This document shows positions 34,622 through 44,871 of a DNA stretch of 46,625 nt, one piece after another. Within the stretch, counting starts at the first letter, position 1. The number at the start of each line of letters is the position of its first letter. This DNA is from an uncultured Planctomycetaceae bacterium (GTDB lineage Bacteria > Planctomycetota > Planctomycetia > Pirellulales > Pirellulaceae), in NCBI GenBank assembly GCA_937862885.1, contig CALMEE010000096.1, positions 1-46,625 of the forward strand. The letters run 5' to 3'. Position numbers and translations under genes: made by a program. A model generated the notes under the pieces. The model was not told the origin of the DNA. It searched no databases and was given only the letters and a program-made list of their open reading frames with translations.

Positions 34622-35389
34622 TTGAAAGTGGAAATAGAAACATTGGATGTGGTGGCCGTCGGTGCGCATCCGGACGACATCGAAATTACGTGCGGCGGAA
34701 CACTAGCCATGTTGGTGAAACAGGGCTATCGTGTCGGCATCATCGACTTGACCGACGGCGAACCAACGCCCCATTGCCCGGCACCGGAAGTGCGCATTGC
34801 CGAAGCACAGCGCGCGGCCAATTTGCTGGGCGTGCACAAACGCGTCATCCTTGATCTTCCCAATCGCCGACTGTTCGACACATTCGAGGCACGAGTCAAA
34901 TTGGCGACGGAGTTCCGCCGCTACCGCCCACGGGTGGTGATCGGATTTGGAGACAAAACGCCAACCGCCTCACCGGACCACTGGCAGGCAATGCAGATTA
35001 CGGATGCCGCCGTTTTTTACTCCCGCTTGACAAAGTGGGACGATCAATTTTCCGGATTGGCACCGCACACGATCGCGCGGCAGTTATATTTTGGGCTTCC
35101 TTTTGACCTGGGTCGACCCCAGCACACGGTCAACGAATTTTTTGTAGATATTAGCCAGACGCTGGAGCAAAAATTGGCAGCCATCAAGTGCTATGAAACT
35201 CAATTCGCCCAGAAGCCCGATATTCTTAAGCGAGTTTCTGAATCAGCCGTAGTTGCCGGTATGGCGGCTGGCTTTGGTGCCGCGGAGTCCTTTTGCCACA
35301 CGAAAGCGATTGGCACCAGCGATCTCATGGGCTTGCTGTTTGGCTTGTCGGGCGTGCAGACTCATGCGGAAAGTGTTAGCCGGAAATGA
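34622..35389 (+). CDS. BshB1-like PIG-L family deacetylase
   Basis: A 255-residue zinc-dependent N-acetylglucosamine-type deacetylase. H16, D18 and D19 of GAHPDD and H120 of SPDHWQAM are the expected zinc and catalytic residues. The opening [22 protein letters not shown] and the segment [11 protein letters not shown] are those of bacillithiol deacetylase BshB1, but the following GTRG segment of BshB1 is replaced by TPHCPAPE, so bacillithiol synthesis is likely but not certain. The start is TTG at 34622: AAGGA at 34611-34615 is 6 bases upstream. The stop overlaps the next gene's ATG (ATGA). No BshA or BshC gene is in the window. Confidence 0.8.
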   Translation: MKVEIETLDVVAVGAHPDDIEITCGGTLAMLVKQGYRVGIIDLTDGEPTPHCPAPEVRIAEAQRAANLLGVHKRVILDLPNRRLFDTFEARVKLATEFRRYRPRVVIGFGDKTPTASPDHWQAMQITDAAVFYSRLTKWDDQFSGLAPHTIARQLYFGLPFDLGRPQHTVNEFFVDISQTLEQKLAAIKCYETQFAQKPDILKRVSESAVVAGMAAGFGAAESFCHTKAIGTSDLMGLLFGLSGVQTHAESVSRK

Positions 35390-36177
35390 GTCGCAAGAGC
35401 ACACGCGTCAAATTCGAAAACCAAAATGGCCAAACGCTTGTTGGAATCCTCGATCTGCCGCTCAATGATGTCAAGTTCTCGGCGCTGTTCGCACATTGCT
35501 TTACATGCGGAAAAGATTTGAAGGCGCTGGTCAGATTAAGCCGCCTGATGACGCAAGCCGGCATTGCTGTCTTGCGGTTTGACTTCACTGGTCTTAACGA
35601 CAGCGCCGGCGATTTCTCCGAAACCAATTTATCAACAAATATTGCCGACGTACAAAGCGCTGTCACGTTCTTGAGCCGCACGATTCTCCCTCCCGCCTTA
35701 TTGGTCGGTCACAGTTTGGGTGGCACCGCGTTGACGATCGCCGCAAACGATATTCCATCTGCCCGCGCCTTGATCACTATCGCATCGCCCAGTTCCACCA
35801 AGCGGTTGGCGGAATTCCTCAGCGCCGAAAACCCGGAAATCGACACACCCCATGGTGGCAGAATTACGATTGGAGGCAAAGAGTTCTTGCTGAAACAGCA
35901 ATTGCTGGAAAACCTGCGAAGCCATGACGTTGAGACCGCTTTGGCCAATTTAAAATTGCCGATTCTGATGTTTCACTCCCCTCAGGATCAAACTCTCCCC
36001 TATCATTGGGGACTCAAGATGTTCAATGCGGCTGGCGGCAACAAGGCATTTGTCACCTTAGATGGCAGCGACCACTTGCTTGCCGAACGGCCTGAAGATG
36101 TCGAATTTGTGGCCAAAATCGCGATCAACTGGGCGGAACGCTACATCAAACAACAGGACTTTACGAAACCACAATAG
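35386..36177 (+). CDS. Alpha/beta hydrolase, OsmC-partner type without the OsmC half
   Basis: A 263-residue alpha/beta hydrolase. Nucleophile S110 is in GHSLGG; an Asp in HSPQDQ and a His in GSDHLL complete the triad. The segment [20 protein letters not shown] then [19 protein letters not shown] is the hallmark of the bifunctional alpha/beta hydrolase-OsmC proteins, but this protein ends after the hydrolase part. OsmC domains reduce organic peroxides, so the family link is to thiol/oxidant metabolism. It overlaps the BshB1-like gene by 4 bases, suggesting the two products share a process. Confidence 0.85.
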   Translation: MSRKSTRVKFENQNGQTLVGILDLPLNDVKFSALFAHCFTCGKDLKALVRLSRLMTQAGIAVLRFDFTGLNDSAGDFSETNLSTNIADVQSAVTFLSRTILPPALLVGHSLGGTALTIAANDIPSARALITIASPSSTKRLAEFLSAENPEIDTPHGGRITIGGKEFLLKQQLLENLRSHDVETALANLKLPILMFHSPQDQTLPYHWGLKMFNAAGGNKAFVTLDGSDHLLAERPEDVEFVAKIAINWAERYIKQQDFTKPQ

Positions 36178-36496
36178 TTTTGTTATTTTGATATGTTCTT
36201 TGCGTATTTCGTCACGTCTTGGACGCGGGAAGGACTTTAGGGGAGTTCGTCTCGGCCCTGTGCCGCGATTAGCTTGGGCCAACAGTTCCGGCGTAATTCA
36301 GACCGTGCGAAAATTCAAAAAGACGAAACCCGAGTGACAATCTGCACGATTCAGTCGATCGTGGTCTTTACAGGATCGCTGGCTCGCTCAGATTCGCGTC
36401 GCTTTTCCACATAAAATCGATTTCACTGGCGGTAGGTTGACGTAGTCATGCCATCCGCTGCATACCAGAACAAATAATCGCAGGAACAATACAACG
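36178..36496. other. Intergenic region upstream of rpmG
   Basis: A 319-base spacer. A TTGACG at 36437-36442 with a poor -10 (TGCATA, 16 bases later) could be the rpmG promoter. No tRNA gene is seen here although rpmG is often next to tRNA genes in other bacteria. Confidence 0.35.
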
Positions 36497-36661
36497 ATGG
36501 CCAAAGGTAAAAAGAAGCTTGAAACCATGTTTTTGGTTTGTGAAGAGACCGGTGACTACAACTATTCAGTTCGCAAAAAGCCAGGGGGCGAGAAGTTAAA
36601 ACTCAAAAAGTACTCGCCGCGATTGCGCCGACATACGGTTCACAACGAAAAGAAAAAATAG
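36497..36661 (+). CDS. rpmG: 50S ribosomal protein L33
   Basis: A 54-residue basic protein, missed by length cut-offs of 60 codons. It starts [20 protein letters not shown] and ends [11 protein letters not shown], the typical L33 pattern with YSV and a [10 protein letters not shown] segment. Only one cysteine remains near residue 15 and the second CxxC pair is absent, so this is a zinc-free (C-minus) form. CAGGAAC lies about 10 bases before the ATG at 36497. It lies 50 bases upstream of recJ and may be co-transcribed with it. Confidence 0.94.
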   Translation: MAKGKKKLETMFLVCEETGDYNYSVRKKPGGEKLKLKKYSPRLRRHTVHNEKKK

Positions 36662-36711
36662 TCTCGCTTCGCGCCAATGATTTCCCGGCACTCTGAAGGA
36701 AGCGCTGAACC

Positions 36712-38508
36712 ATGCTGCGCAAGAAATGGATTTTTCGAACTCTCGACCTCGATTTGGTGCGAAGCCTAGAACGCGAAGCAGAGATCTCTCCCGTAATTGC
36801 GCAACTTCTCGCCGCGCGCAGGATCGTCCCCGCATCGATTTCTGAATTCCTGGAAGCTCCATTGACGAGCTTGAGGCCCCCAGATGAACTCCACGACATT
36901 CCCCGGGCGGCTTCGCTGATCGTTGATGCGATCAAGGCGAAGTCGAAGATCTGCATTTTTGGCGATTATGACGCAGATGGCATCACGGGAACTGCTATCT
37001 TGTTTCGTTGTTTTCGCCTGCTTCATGCTGATGTTATCTATTACGTGCCGAATCGAATCAGCGAAGGTTATGGCCTGAGTCTTTCCGCCATCGATCAATT
37101 GCATCATGATGGCGTTGAGTTTCTCGTAAGCGTTGACTGTGGCATCACGAGCATCGAGCAAGTCGCGCATGCCAAACGTCTAGGGATGTCGGTAGTCATC
37201 ACGGACCACCATTCGATGGCGGCAGAACTGCCGTGTGCCGATGCGATCGTTCATCCGCAACATCCAGATCGTCCCTACCCGTTTAGCGGACTTAGCGGAG
37301 CTGGAGTCGCATTCAAATTGGCGTGGGCTGTTTGCCAGCGGTATTCAGGTTCCGAACGAGTCAGCGCACCGCAGAAATCGTTCTTAATGTCGGCAGTCGG
37401 CATGGCTGCGATGGGCACCATTGCAGACGTTGTTCCCTTATTGGATGAAAACCGGATCTTGGTGAAACAAGGTCTGATGCACCTCACCCAGTTTTCCGTC
37501 CCCGGAATCCAGCAGCTGCTCAAAGTCACGCAGAATGACAAGAAGCGTTCTTTGGACACAGACGATGTCGGCTTTAGCCTCGCCCCTCGACTTAATGCGA
37601 CCGGACGTCTTGGACAAGCTCGTTTGGGCGTTGAGTTGCTCACGGTCGACCATGAATCTCGCGCCGCGGACTTAGCAGCCTACATTCACCATTTAAACGA
37701 TAGCCGAGAAAGCTTGGAACGCGGCATCCTGAAAGCCGCTCGCCAACAAATCAAAGATGAAAATTTACAGCATGAACCAGCTATCGTCTTGGCAGGTCGT
37801 GGTTGGCATCCAGGCGTTATTGGAATTGTCGCCGGACGGATCGCCGACGAATATAATCGCCCGTCGATAATTATTTCAATGGATTCCATGAAGACGCAAC
37901 CAGCGATGGGTTCGGCTCGTTCCGCTCTGGGTGTCAATCTGTTCGATGCGATTAACCGTTGCCGAGAACATCTCATTTCGTTTGGGGGTCATCCGTTCGC
38001 TGCAGGGTTGAAAATTGCCGATGAGAATATCCCAATATTTCGCGATGAATTCTCGCGGGTGATTGCTGAAGAATTTGCGGTTGCACGGAGCGAACCCGAA
38101 CTCCACATCGATGCGGAAATTCCTCTGTGCTATTTGACGATCAGCACCTTGAATCAATTGCAAAAACTCGCACCGTATGGCGCCGGCCATCCTCATCCAC
38201 TGTTGGCCGCTTCCGAAGTGGAATTTTGTGACATGCGGCGCATGGGCAAGGGAGAACTTCACTTTTCAGCCAAAGTTGCGCAGCAAAACACAAAACTCCG
38301 CTGCGTGGCTTTTGGGCAGGGTGACTGGATGGAAGAATTGGAGCAAGCCACGCCACCCTTCGATATTGTATTCCGGCCTGTGGTCAACGAATTTAATGGC
38401 TTTCGCAAAGTGGAAATTCAATTGATTGACTGGCGCCCGTCTCAGGACAACCAAACCATCGTCCCAAAGCAGCATACGGATCCAGAAATTGCCCAGCGTT
38501 TGAATTGA
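36712..38508 (+). CDS. recJ: Single-stranded-DNA-specific exonuclease RecJ
   Basis: A 598-residue DHH-family 5'-3' exonuclease of recombination and mismatch repair. FGDYDADGITG (residues 83-93) and the DHH motif at 165-167 (VITDHH) supply metal ligands; SGAGVAFKLAWAV follows. The DHHA1 domain includes LAGRGWHPGVIGIVAGRIAD, and the C-terminal OB-fold (about 480-580) ends with VEIQLIDWRP. Length is normal. AGGAAG is about 10 bases before the ATG. Confidence 0.96.
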   Translation: MLRKKWIFRTLDLDLVRSLEREAEISPVIAQLLAARRIVPASISEFLEAPLTSLRPPDELHDIPRAASLIVDAIKAKSKICIFGDYDADGITGTAILFRCFRLLHADVIYYVPNRISEGYGLSLSAIDQLHHDGVEFLVSVDCGITSIEQVAHAKRLGMSVVITDHHSMAAELPCADAIVHPQHPDRPYPFSGLSGAGVAFKLAWAVCQRYSGSERVSAPQKSFLMSAVGMAAMGTIADVVPLLDENRILVKQGLMHLTQFSVPGIQQLLKVTQNDKKRSLDTDDVGFSLAPRLNATGRLGQARLGVELLTVDHESRAADLAAYIHHLNDSRESLERGILKAARQQIKDENLQHEPAIVLAGRGWHPGVIGIVAGRIADEYNRPSIIISMDSMKTQPAMGSARSALGVNLFDAINRCREHLISFGGHPFAAGLKIADENIPIFRDEFSRVIAEEFAVARSEPELHIDAEIPLCYLTISTLNQLQKLAPYGAGHPHPLLAASEVEFCDMRRMGKGELHFSAKVAQQNTKLRCVAFGQGDWMEELEQATPPFDIVFRPVVNEFNGFRKVEIQLIDWRPSQDNQTIVPKQHTDPEIAQRLN

Positions 38509-38794
38509 CGTTGCTCGCCGGGGCAAAGCGTGGCAGCCGACTTCGGTGTAATTCCCGACATCCGCTGAAGCCAAACGGTATCAACCGCAAAGCAACTTAG
38601 CAATAAATTTATATCTCTTGCTCCGTGGCATGTGGAACTGCATTGAAGTATCAATTTCATCGCCCATGCTTGCCGCTGACGTTTAAACCCTCAGGAGAGA
38701 ATGGTATCATCATGCGAGAAATGCTAGGGCGCAGGTCCGAACGCCCTTTAATCTGAGTAACCCCCGTTTGCCGCGACTGCCCAAGCGAGACGCC

Positions 38795-39877
38795 ATGGAA
38801 ATCGTTGTTGATCTCAAGACCAATCCGTACAAGATTCTGATTCGCGATGGCATGCTGAATGAAGCTTCGTCAGCACTTGCGACATTCCGACCCTCCAGCC
38901 TTTTTGTTCTGGCGGATCAGCATGTTGCCGACTTGTACGCGGCCAGACTGATGGACGAGCTGGCAAGAATCGGACGCCCAGTTTCCTTAATCACCTTCGC
39001 TGCTGGCGAAACTTCAAAATCAATTGATGAAGTGCAAAGGATTTGGGGAGATCTTTTAAAAAAACAAATTGATCGGCAGTCGCTGTTGATTGCTCTGGGC
39101 GGGGGAGTCACTGGTGACTTGGCAGGATTTGTTGCCGCCACCATTCTACGTGGTGTGCGTTACGTGCAAATTCCTACAAGCTTGCTTGCTCAAGTCGATT
39201 CAAGCGTCGGTGGAAAGGTCGGTATCAATTTGGCGGAAGCGAAGAACATTGTGGGCAGTTTTTGGCAACCAAGTTTGGTTTTGATTGACCCCGCTCTGCT
39301 GCATACTTTAGACAAGCGCCAATTTGTTGCCGGCATGGCGGAGGTCATCAAATACGCCGTGATTATGGATTCTCCATTCTTTGATTACATCGAGCAACAT
39401 GCGGACGAAATTCAGGACATCGCTCCCTCGATCGTAATTCAAATCATTGCAACATGCTGCCAACTTAAGGCGCAAATCGTCCAACAAGACGAACGGGAAA
39501 CATTTGGCAAACGGATCATCCTGAATTATGGACACACGTTCGGACACGCCATCGAACAAGTATTTGGTTACGGCACCTATTTGCATGGCGAAGCGATTTC
39601 GATCGGGATGACCATGGCGGCTCGCCTGGCAGAAAAGTTAAAAATCTGCGCCCCAGATGTCGGCGACCGGCAAACGAGGCTCTTCGCTCGTTTTGGACTG
39701 CCAACGGAGTTGCGCGACAGCGATCGCGTCGCGAGACAAGAGGAGATTCTCGATAACATGTTGCTGGACAAAAAAAACGTGCAAGGTGAGTACCGCCTTG
39801 TGTTGCCGACACGAATCGGCGAAGTTATGGTTGCCGATGGTTTATCCCGCGATACCGTCGCGCAAGCTTTCGCTTGA
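38795..39877 (+). CDS. aroB: 3-dehydroquinate synthase
   Basis: A 360-residue enzyme, second step of the shikimate pathway, converting DAHP to 3-dehydroquinate with NAD and a divalent metal. NAD-binding ALGGGVTGDLAGFVAATILRG, the active-site VDSSVGGKVGIN, and the metal-binding segments (Glu in GMAEVIKYAV; His in NYGHTFGHAIE; His in YLHGEAISIG) are all present. ATG 38795 is chosen because MEIVVDLKTNPYKILI is the usual family opening; a frame extension to 38768 adds nine basic residues. Confidence 0.96.
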   Translation: MEIVVDLKTNPYKILIRDGMLNEASSALATFRPSSLFVLADQHVADLYAARLMDELARIGRPVSLITFAAGETSKSIDEVQRIWGDLLKKQIDRQSLLIALGGGVTGDLAGFVAATILRGVRYVQIPTSLLAQVDSSVGGKVGINLAEAKNIVGSFWQPSLVLIDPALLHTLDKRQFVAGMAEVIKYAVIMDSPFFDYIEQHADEIQDIAPSIVIQIIATCCQLKAQIVQQDERETFGKRIILNYGHTFGHAIEQVFGYGTYLHGEAISIGMTMAARLAEKLKICAPDVGDRQTRLFARFGLPTELRDSDRVARQEEILDNMLLDKKNVQGEYRLVLPTRIGEVMVADGLSRDTVAQAFA

Positions 39878-40189
39878 CATGAGGCCGTGGTACCATTGGC
39901 ACAAAGGCGGGCGACTATGGAAGCATTTGCCTTCGATCCGAGACAGAGATGGAATCGTGATCCCTTAGGTGATCGCGAATTGGTCATACGGGTTTAAGAA
40001 CATGATTTGCCACAAGTGACTTGCATCGGTTTGTAACGGCCTTCCACAATCTGCGTTTGGCCAGGAAGCCGGCAAGGACGTAAATTCGTTTTCGTGTTTG
40101 GGTTGTTCGAATTGCCGCAACTCGTTCGCCACAAACCTTACAAGGTATTATTCACCGGTAGCCGGATTACGCCGGCTGAAATACGTTTT
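39878..40189. other. Intergenic region, no gene seen
   Basis: 312 bases between aroB and dprA, both on the plus strand. An extension of the dprA frame back to 40094 is unlike the family and is not counted as coding. No terminator hairpin with a T run was found. Confidence 0.4.
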
Positions 40190-41332
40190 ATGACTGAGTC
40201 GCCCACCAAATCGACTGGCGAACATTCGGGGTTCAGCCCCAACGAAATCGCCGCGCTGCGATTGAGCATGGTGTCTGGAATCGGGCCTAAAACGTATATG
40301 GGCTTGATCTCCCGCTTCGGCAGCCCACCAGCCGTGCTGAGCGCTTCGCGCGACGACCTGTTCGACGTGCCAGGCGTTGGTAAAAAATTGTGCGAAGAAT
40401 TGTTACGGGCCCATGAGATCGATGTCAAGCCGGAGATCGAACGATGTCAAAAACACCAAATTAAGCTTTTGGGTCGCGACCATCCCAACTATCCAGCACG
40501 GTTAAAAGAAATCGATGACAGTCCGGTGCTGTTGTATTGTCGCGGTGAGCTATTGCCTCAAGATTCCATTGCCATCGCAATCGTCGGAAGCCGTCACGCA
40601 ACACAATATGGTTTGCGTCAGTCCAACCGCTTCGCGTACAACTTGGCGATGGCGGGATTTACGATCATTTCCGGCTTAGCCCGGGGTGTCGATGCCGCCG
40701 CGCACCGCGGTGCCTTGGAAGCAAAAGGCAGAACGATTGCCATTTTGGGGAGTGGGCTGCTGAATTTGTATCCACCGGATCATGCGGAATTATCACTTGA
40801 GATCAGCAAGAGCGGTGCATTGCTCTCAGAGGCGCCGACTTTGGCACCCCCCCGCAGCGGCACGTTTCCGCAACGCAATCGACTCATTACGGGGATGAGC
40901 TTGGGAGTCATTGTGGTGGAGGCAGCTGAACGATCCGGTGCCCTCATCTCCGCGCGTCATGCCAGCGAACAAGGCCGAGAGGTATTTGCAATTCCTGGTC
41001 CGATCGACAGCCGCATGTCCAGAGGTTGCCATCGGCTCATCCGCGATGGTGCCAAGTTAGTCGAAACCATCGATGACGTGATCGAGGAATTAGGTCCTTT
41101 GGCAACACCTACTAGACTAAGCGAAAAGCAAACTATTCACCATCCCGCCGAACTAAAGCTCAACGAACAAGAGACGCGAGTGTTGAATGCGATTTCAAGT
41201 GAGCCGACGTCCGTCGACAGCATCGTCGAAGCAACCAATCTTCCTGTGCATCGCGTACTCGCCACCATCAGCGTCTTGGAGATTCGGCGGCTTGTGCGGA
41301 AAATAAGTGGTTCAAGTGTCGTGCGCTATTGA
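40190..41332 (+). CDS. dprA: DNA processing protein DprA
   Basis: A 380-residue protein that loads RecA on incoming single-stranded DNA during natural transformation. From ATG 40190: an N-terminal helix-hairpin-helix part (MVSGIGPKTYMGLI and DVPGVGKKLCEEL), the Rossmann-like DprA core with VGSRHATQYG, SGLARGVDAAAHRGAL, ILGSGL, YPPDHAEL, FPQRNRLI and GSGALISARHA-like EAAERSGALISARHA, and a C-terminal winged-helix (about 320-380). All core signatures are intact. Presence suggests competence potential but no com genes are in the window. Confidence 0.95.
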   Translation: MTESPTKSTGEHSGFSPNEIAALRLSMVSGIGPKTYMGLISRFGSPPAVLSASRDDLFDVPGVGKKLCEELLRAHEIDVKPEIERCQKHQIKLLGRDHPNYPARLKEIDDSPVLLYCRGELLPQDSIAIAIVGSRHATQYGLRQSNRFAYNLAMAGFTIISGLARGVDAAAHRGALEAKGRTIAILGSGLLNLYPPDHAELSLEISKSGALLSEAPTLAPPRSGTFPQRNRLITGMSLGVIVVEAAERSGALISARHASEQGREVFAIPGPIDSRMSRGCHRLIRDGAKLVETIDDVIEELGPLATPTRLSEKQTIHHPAELKLNEQETRVLNAISSEPTSVDSIVEATNLPVHRVLATISVLEIRRLVRKISGSSVVRY

Positions 41333-41442
41333 GGCAGCGCACTGCTGCTCGGCGGGTCGGGGTTGAAATGAAGCCCATGTGAGTTCGAACTGGGCATCGA
41401 TTCCCCGCAGCCCCCAAATTCAATCGCTTGAATGGAAAACGA

Positions 41443-42579
41443 TTAAAGTCCTTCCAAAAATCTTACAATTCTGTGCTCCAAGATATTGAAGTCACTTCCG
41501 AAATGATTCGCAAAATGTTGCAGGCGGTCCGCCGGAGAATATTGCGTGAAATTCGGGAGTTGGGCCACCGTTTTGAGATAGCTGGAAAGTTCGCGACGCT
41601 GGTTTTCAGCCAAATAAAACATGACGCTCCACGAAATCGTATAGGCCAAATGGGGATCCTTTTCGAAGTAACGATCGGACTCCACCAATTGCTGTAACAG
41701 GCCTTTGTGACGTTCAGCTTTTACATAGTTTTTGAATTGAGCCAAATAGACTTGATGGATGCGGTGCTGGCGTTGCGTGTACGTTCTTGAGTCGTTGACG
41801 CCTTTCGCCTCGAACATAACCGCAAGACCTTCGCTGGCCCATTTCGGCGTAACACCCCAACGATTGTGGATTCCTGAATTGAAGGCAAATTGATGCAAGG
41901 CTTCATGCACCAGTGTGAGGTGGTTGCTGTTCCACTCTTTGTCTAAGCCTTGTGCTTGAACGTATGTGATGACCTGGTTTGTCGTCGGCGAATAGAATCC
42001 AGCCATGTTATCCGCGTTGGCCACATCTCGCTTTTGTGCCACGCGCAAAAATTCCGAACGTGTGGCATACACGACAACAACCAAGGGGAATTGGGGACGA
42101 TTCAAGTTGAAGTCGCGCACCGAAAAATAAGAATTGAAACGCCCTAACAACTTCTCGAACGGGTAAGCCCACTGATCCGCCGTACCGACTGGATGCACGA
42201 CGACGAAATTCCCGGTATTGGTTACCTCATATCCTTTGGGGGCAAGCTTCAGCATCCTATCTTTGAGCGAACTGGGCGACATCGGCCTAAAAGTACCGCT
42301 GATTTCCGACATCTCCTTCACTTCAGCGTGTTGCAAGTGTTGCATCCGTCCGTCCGTTTGAAGTAAGGCAAATGAGGTCGAATCGGAAGCCAAAAGCTGC
42401 CCGGTGATTCGTTTGCCTGAGACCGTTACCTTAATGTAACTGCCCGGTTGTTGTGCAGCCAAATCCCCTTGAGGCATAATCCAATCATGCAGGGTCGCTC
42501 CGCTCAAGATCAAGCCACAAATCGCAAGTCGTGTAAACGATGATTGATGTCTATTTGGCAAAATCATAATCATGATCAT
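41443..42579 (-). CDS. DUF1570 HExxH metallopeptidase-like protein
   Basis: A 378-residue exported protein of the DUF1570 family, common in planctomycetes. After a short signal-like N-terminus (hydrophobic to about residue 40) there is a small beta domain (KVTVSGKRITGQLLA, about 50-90), then a gluzincin-like domain with HEALH at 225-229 (TLVHEALHQF) and a downstream WASEGLAVMFE with Glu250 as the likely third zinc ligand. Substrate unknown. Three in-frame ATGs (ATGATC ATGATT ATG) occur within the first five codons at 42579, so the exact start is ambiguous. It converges with dprA. Confidence 0.82.
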   Translation of the reverse strand: MIMIMILPNRHQSSFTRLAICGLILSGATLHDWIMPQGDLAAQQPGSYIKVTVSGKRITGQLLASDSTSFALLQTDGRMQHLQHAEVKEMSEISGTFRPMSPSSLKDRMLKLAPKGYEVTNTGNFVVVHPVGTADQWAYPFEKLLGRFNSYFSVRDFNLNRPQFPLVVVVYATRSEFLRVAQKRDVANADNMAGFYSPTTNQVITYVQAQGLDKEWNSNHLTLVHEALHQFAFNSGIHNRWGVTPKWASEGLAVMFEAKGVNDSRTYTQRQHRIHQVYLAQFKNYVKAERHKGLLQQLVESDRYFEKDPHLAYTISWSVMFYLAENQRRELSSYLKTVAQLPNFTQYSPADRLQHFANHFGSDFNILEHRIVRFLEGL

Positions 42580-42816
42580 TAGCGATCGAACCTCGCCGCG
42601 TTCCGCACGACGGTGGTTGGTCGATATTTATTTGCAGCCCCAAAATAGTAGCTTTTTATTGAGGTATGTGCGCAAAAAAATGCTCAAAGGAAGGAAATTT
42701 GAATACTGGTCAAGCCGTTTTTTCGAGTGTTCTTCGTGAGTGAAATTCGAGAATTTCCCGGTTTTTCAGCAATTCTGGCGGTTCGATATGTCTTTACACT
42801 AGTCGTCTCGGTGGGA

Positions 42817-44553
42817 CTATCGGCCGTTTGATTGGTTCTGAGACTCGCTGGGAAATTGATAAACTCGAATTTCTTGCGGGGCGCTCAATGGAGTGTATTC
42901 GATCTTCTTTGCCTCACCATCAATAAGAACCACAACTTCAGCGGTCGGCGCACCGTTGCCATTTTGCAACGAGTACCGTTGCAACGTTTGACCATCGCGA
43001 AGTCCAGCTAACCAAGCCTCGCTTGACTCGCGCACACCACAGATGATTTTCGAGTCGCGAGATTTCTCCAAATCGAAACCTGGATCGTATGAACGAGCCT
43101 GAGCCGATTTTAGTGTCAGTGCCGGTTCGGCGATTGCCGTGGGAATAGGAACTTCAGCACCAGCAACAACCACCTGGCGAATTTGGTCAAAAACGGTTTC
43201 GTCAACAAATTGTGAAATTCGATCGAGGAGCAGTTCGGTGGTCATGGGGTGCTCAGCAATCGGATTGCGAAAAAGGTCCACGATCAAATCGTCAAGCGAT
43301 TGGCGGCCTTCCGACTGAGTTCGAATTTGTTCGTCGAGGAACACGGCCAACATGTCTCCACGTCGATACGGCAAGTCACGCACATTGTGGTTCGACCAAA
43401 AGGATTCTGCGATGACTGCATTGGTCGCCAGTTTAAATTCGTTTGACTCGTAGGCGCGCAGGGCCGAGTTGAGGTCAGCCAAGAACTGCTCTGCTGTAAT
43501 TAAGCCGGCGCGGAAGAGAACGCGTCGGGCAAAATAGTTCGTAAAGCCTTCAGAAAACCAATAGGTTGACGGATCTTTGCCAGCCGTCGGAATCTTGATC
43601 CCGTTCCAGTTGTGAAAATACTCGTGCGCCAACAGGATCATGGTTCGTTGGAAATCGGGTGAAGCTGGGTCCAAATTCAAATTCGGCGTGCAGTAAAGCG
43701 CAAAGCAATTGGTTACGGCCGTCCCTCCAAACGATGAGGAACCGGGATGGGATGCAGGTAACGGCGTCAATGTGACCAAATACCACGGATCGGTATGATC
43801 GCTGAAGAAATCGCGTTCGGCCCGCACGATCTGCTCAACCCAGTTTGCCAGTTTATCTGTTTCAAACGACCAAACACGCCCGGCAACGGCCACCGCGATC
43901 CGATGTTCGCCGATCCATCGCTCTTGGATGTCAAGATTCCCTGCCATCAAAACGGATTGCAAGAACTTGTCGCAAGTCGATGTAAACGCAAACGGACCGG
44001 CACCTAGACCGAATGAACTGACAATTCGCCATCCAATTTCGTCAAATCCTCGAAACGAAACTTGGAAGTAAACATTTTGGTTCTCGCTGAAAACCTGGGG
44101 CATCAAGATGGCCAAGTTTCCGATCGCTTGAAACAAGTTGGCATCGAATCGCGTGCGATAGTCGTTGCCGTTGCGATTCGGTTCTCTGGCGCCCGGTGGT
44201 CGAATTTCATAACGAGCCGTCAATCGGGCTCCGTTTTCGTGTCGGACTTGCCAGACTGTGGGCGCGGTTTGCTCCAACGGGACGGCCTGGCCATTGGCGT
44301 CGAGTACCGTCAAATCGTTGACATCCGATCCATCATTCACGATGCCGCCCCATTCGGGTGCCACCTGCAAGTTCGTCTCGCCGTCAGAATTGCCCGTAAA
44401 ATGTATCGTCACCTCGATGGCTGGCCCGCGTTTGAGTAGAAACGTATACGCGAGGTCAGGTTCAGCACTCGAGCACTGGTGTAGATATGTAACCAGAAAA
44501 TAAGAGATCGCGGTCCAAACCACATATCGATTCCAAGTATCAATCATCGTCAT
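42817..44553 (-). CDS. M61 family metallopeptidase (glycyl aminopeptidase type)
   Basis: A 578-residue exported zinc aminopeptidase. An N-terminal hydrophobic segment (about residues 8-25) suggests export. The N-terminal beta domain (TFLLKRGPAIEVTIHF) is that of M61, the catalytic motif HEYFHNWNG is at 310-318, the third ligand Glu335 is in YWFSEGFTNYFARR, and a degenerate PDZ-like segment (VRESSEAWLAGLRDGQTLQRY) lies near the C-terminus, as in M61 enzymes. They release N-terminal Gly or Ala from peptides. It lies upstream of the DUF1570 gene on the same strand with 237 bases between. Confidence 0.88.
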   Translation of the reverse strand: MTMIDTWNRYVVWTAISYFLVTYLHQCSSAEPDLAYTFLLKRGPAIEVTIHFTGNSDGETNLQVAPEWGGIVNDGSDVNDLTVLDANGQAVPLEQTAPTVWQVRHENGARLTARYEIRPPGAREPNRNGNDYRTRFDANLFQAIGNLAILMPQVFSENQNVYFQVSFRGFDEIGWRIVSSFGLGAGPFAFTSTCDKFLQSVLMAGNLDIQERWIGEHRIAVAVAGRVWSFETDKLANWVEQIVRAERDFFSDHTDPWYLVTLTPLPASHPGSSSFGGTAVTNCFALYCTPNLNLDPASPDFQRTMILLAHEYFHNWNGIKIPTAGKDPSTYWFSEGFTNYFARRVLFRAGLITAEQFLADLNSALRAYESNEFKLATNAVIAESFWSNHNVRDLPYRRGDMLAVFLDEQIRTQSEGRQSLDDLIVDLFRNPIAEHPMTTELLLDRISQFVDETVFDQIRQVVVAGAEVPIPTAIAEPALTLKSAQARSYDPGFDLEKSRDSKIICGVRESSEAWLAGLRDGQTLQRYSLQNGNGAPTAEVVVLIDGEAKKIEYTPLSAPQEIRVYQFPSESQNQSNGR

Positions 44554-44631
44554 AGACTCTCTGTCAAGTTCGTAAATTGCAAATTTGCTGAGCGAATCTT
44601 GCTCACGCGAGCAAACCGATCCCCAATTTGT

Positions 44632-44871
44632 CTACTTTCCTGATTGTTTTTCTGCCGAAATTACCTGATCAAGCACTACTTTTCGACCGAAATCGTCAGA
44701 AACGCAAACGCTTTTGTAATTTAACGAACAGCGAAGACGTTGCAACCATCGAAGCTCCGGCTCAGCATAACTGCGTTTATCCCAGGTGCGTTGGATGACT
44801 ATCGCATTGATAGGTTCCAGGCTTTCGAAACGGTAGATGAGCAAAAATCTCACAAATTTTTTTGAATTCAT
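44632..44871 (-). CDS. Doubtful small hypothetical protein
   Basis: A 79-codon frame opening MNSKKFVRFLLIYRFESLEP, with an ATG at 44871 preceded closely by TAGGT. I recognise no family and the gene stands alone. The composition is plausible (F/L/Y-rich start, then charged residues) but there is no independent support. Confidence 0.25.
   Translation of the reverse strand: MNSKKFVRFLLIYRFESLEPINAIVIQRTWDKRSYAEPELRWLQRLRCSLNYKSVCVSDDFGRKVVLDQVISAEKQSGK

Noticed and set aside
41381..41403. GCCCA/TGGGC hairpin between dprA and the DUF1570 gene as a bidirectional terminator
   Set aside because: Only a 5-bp stem with a 13-base loop and no T run on either strand.
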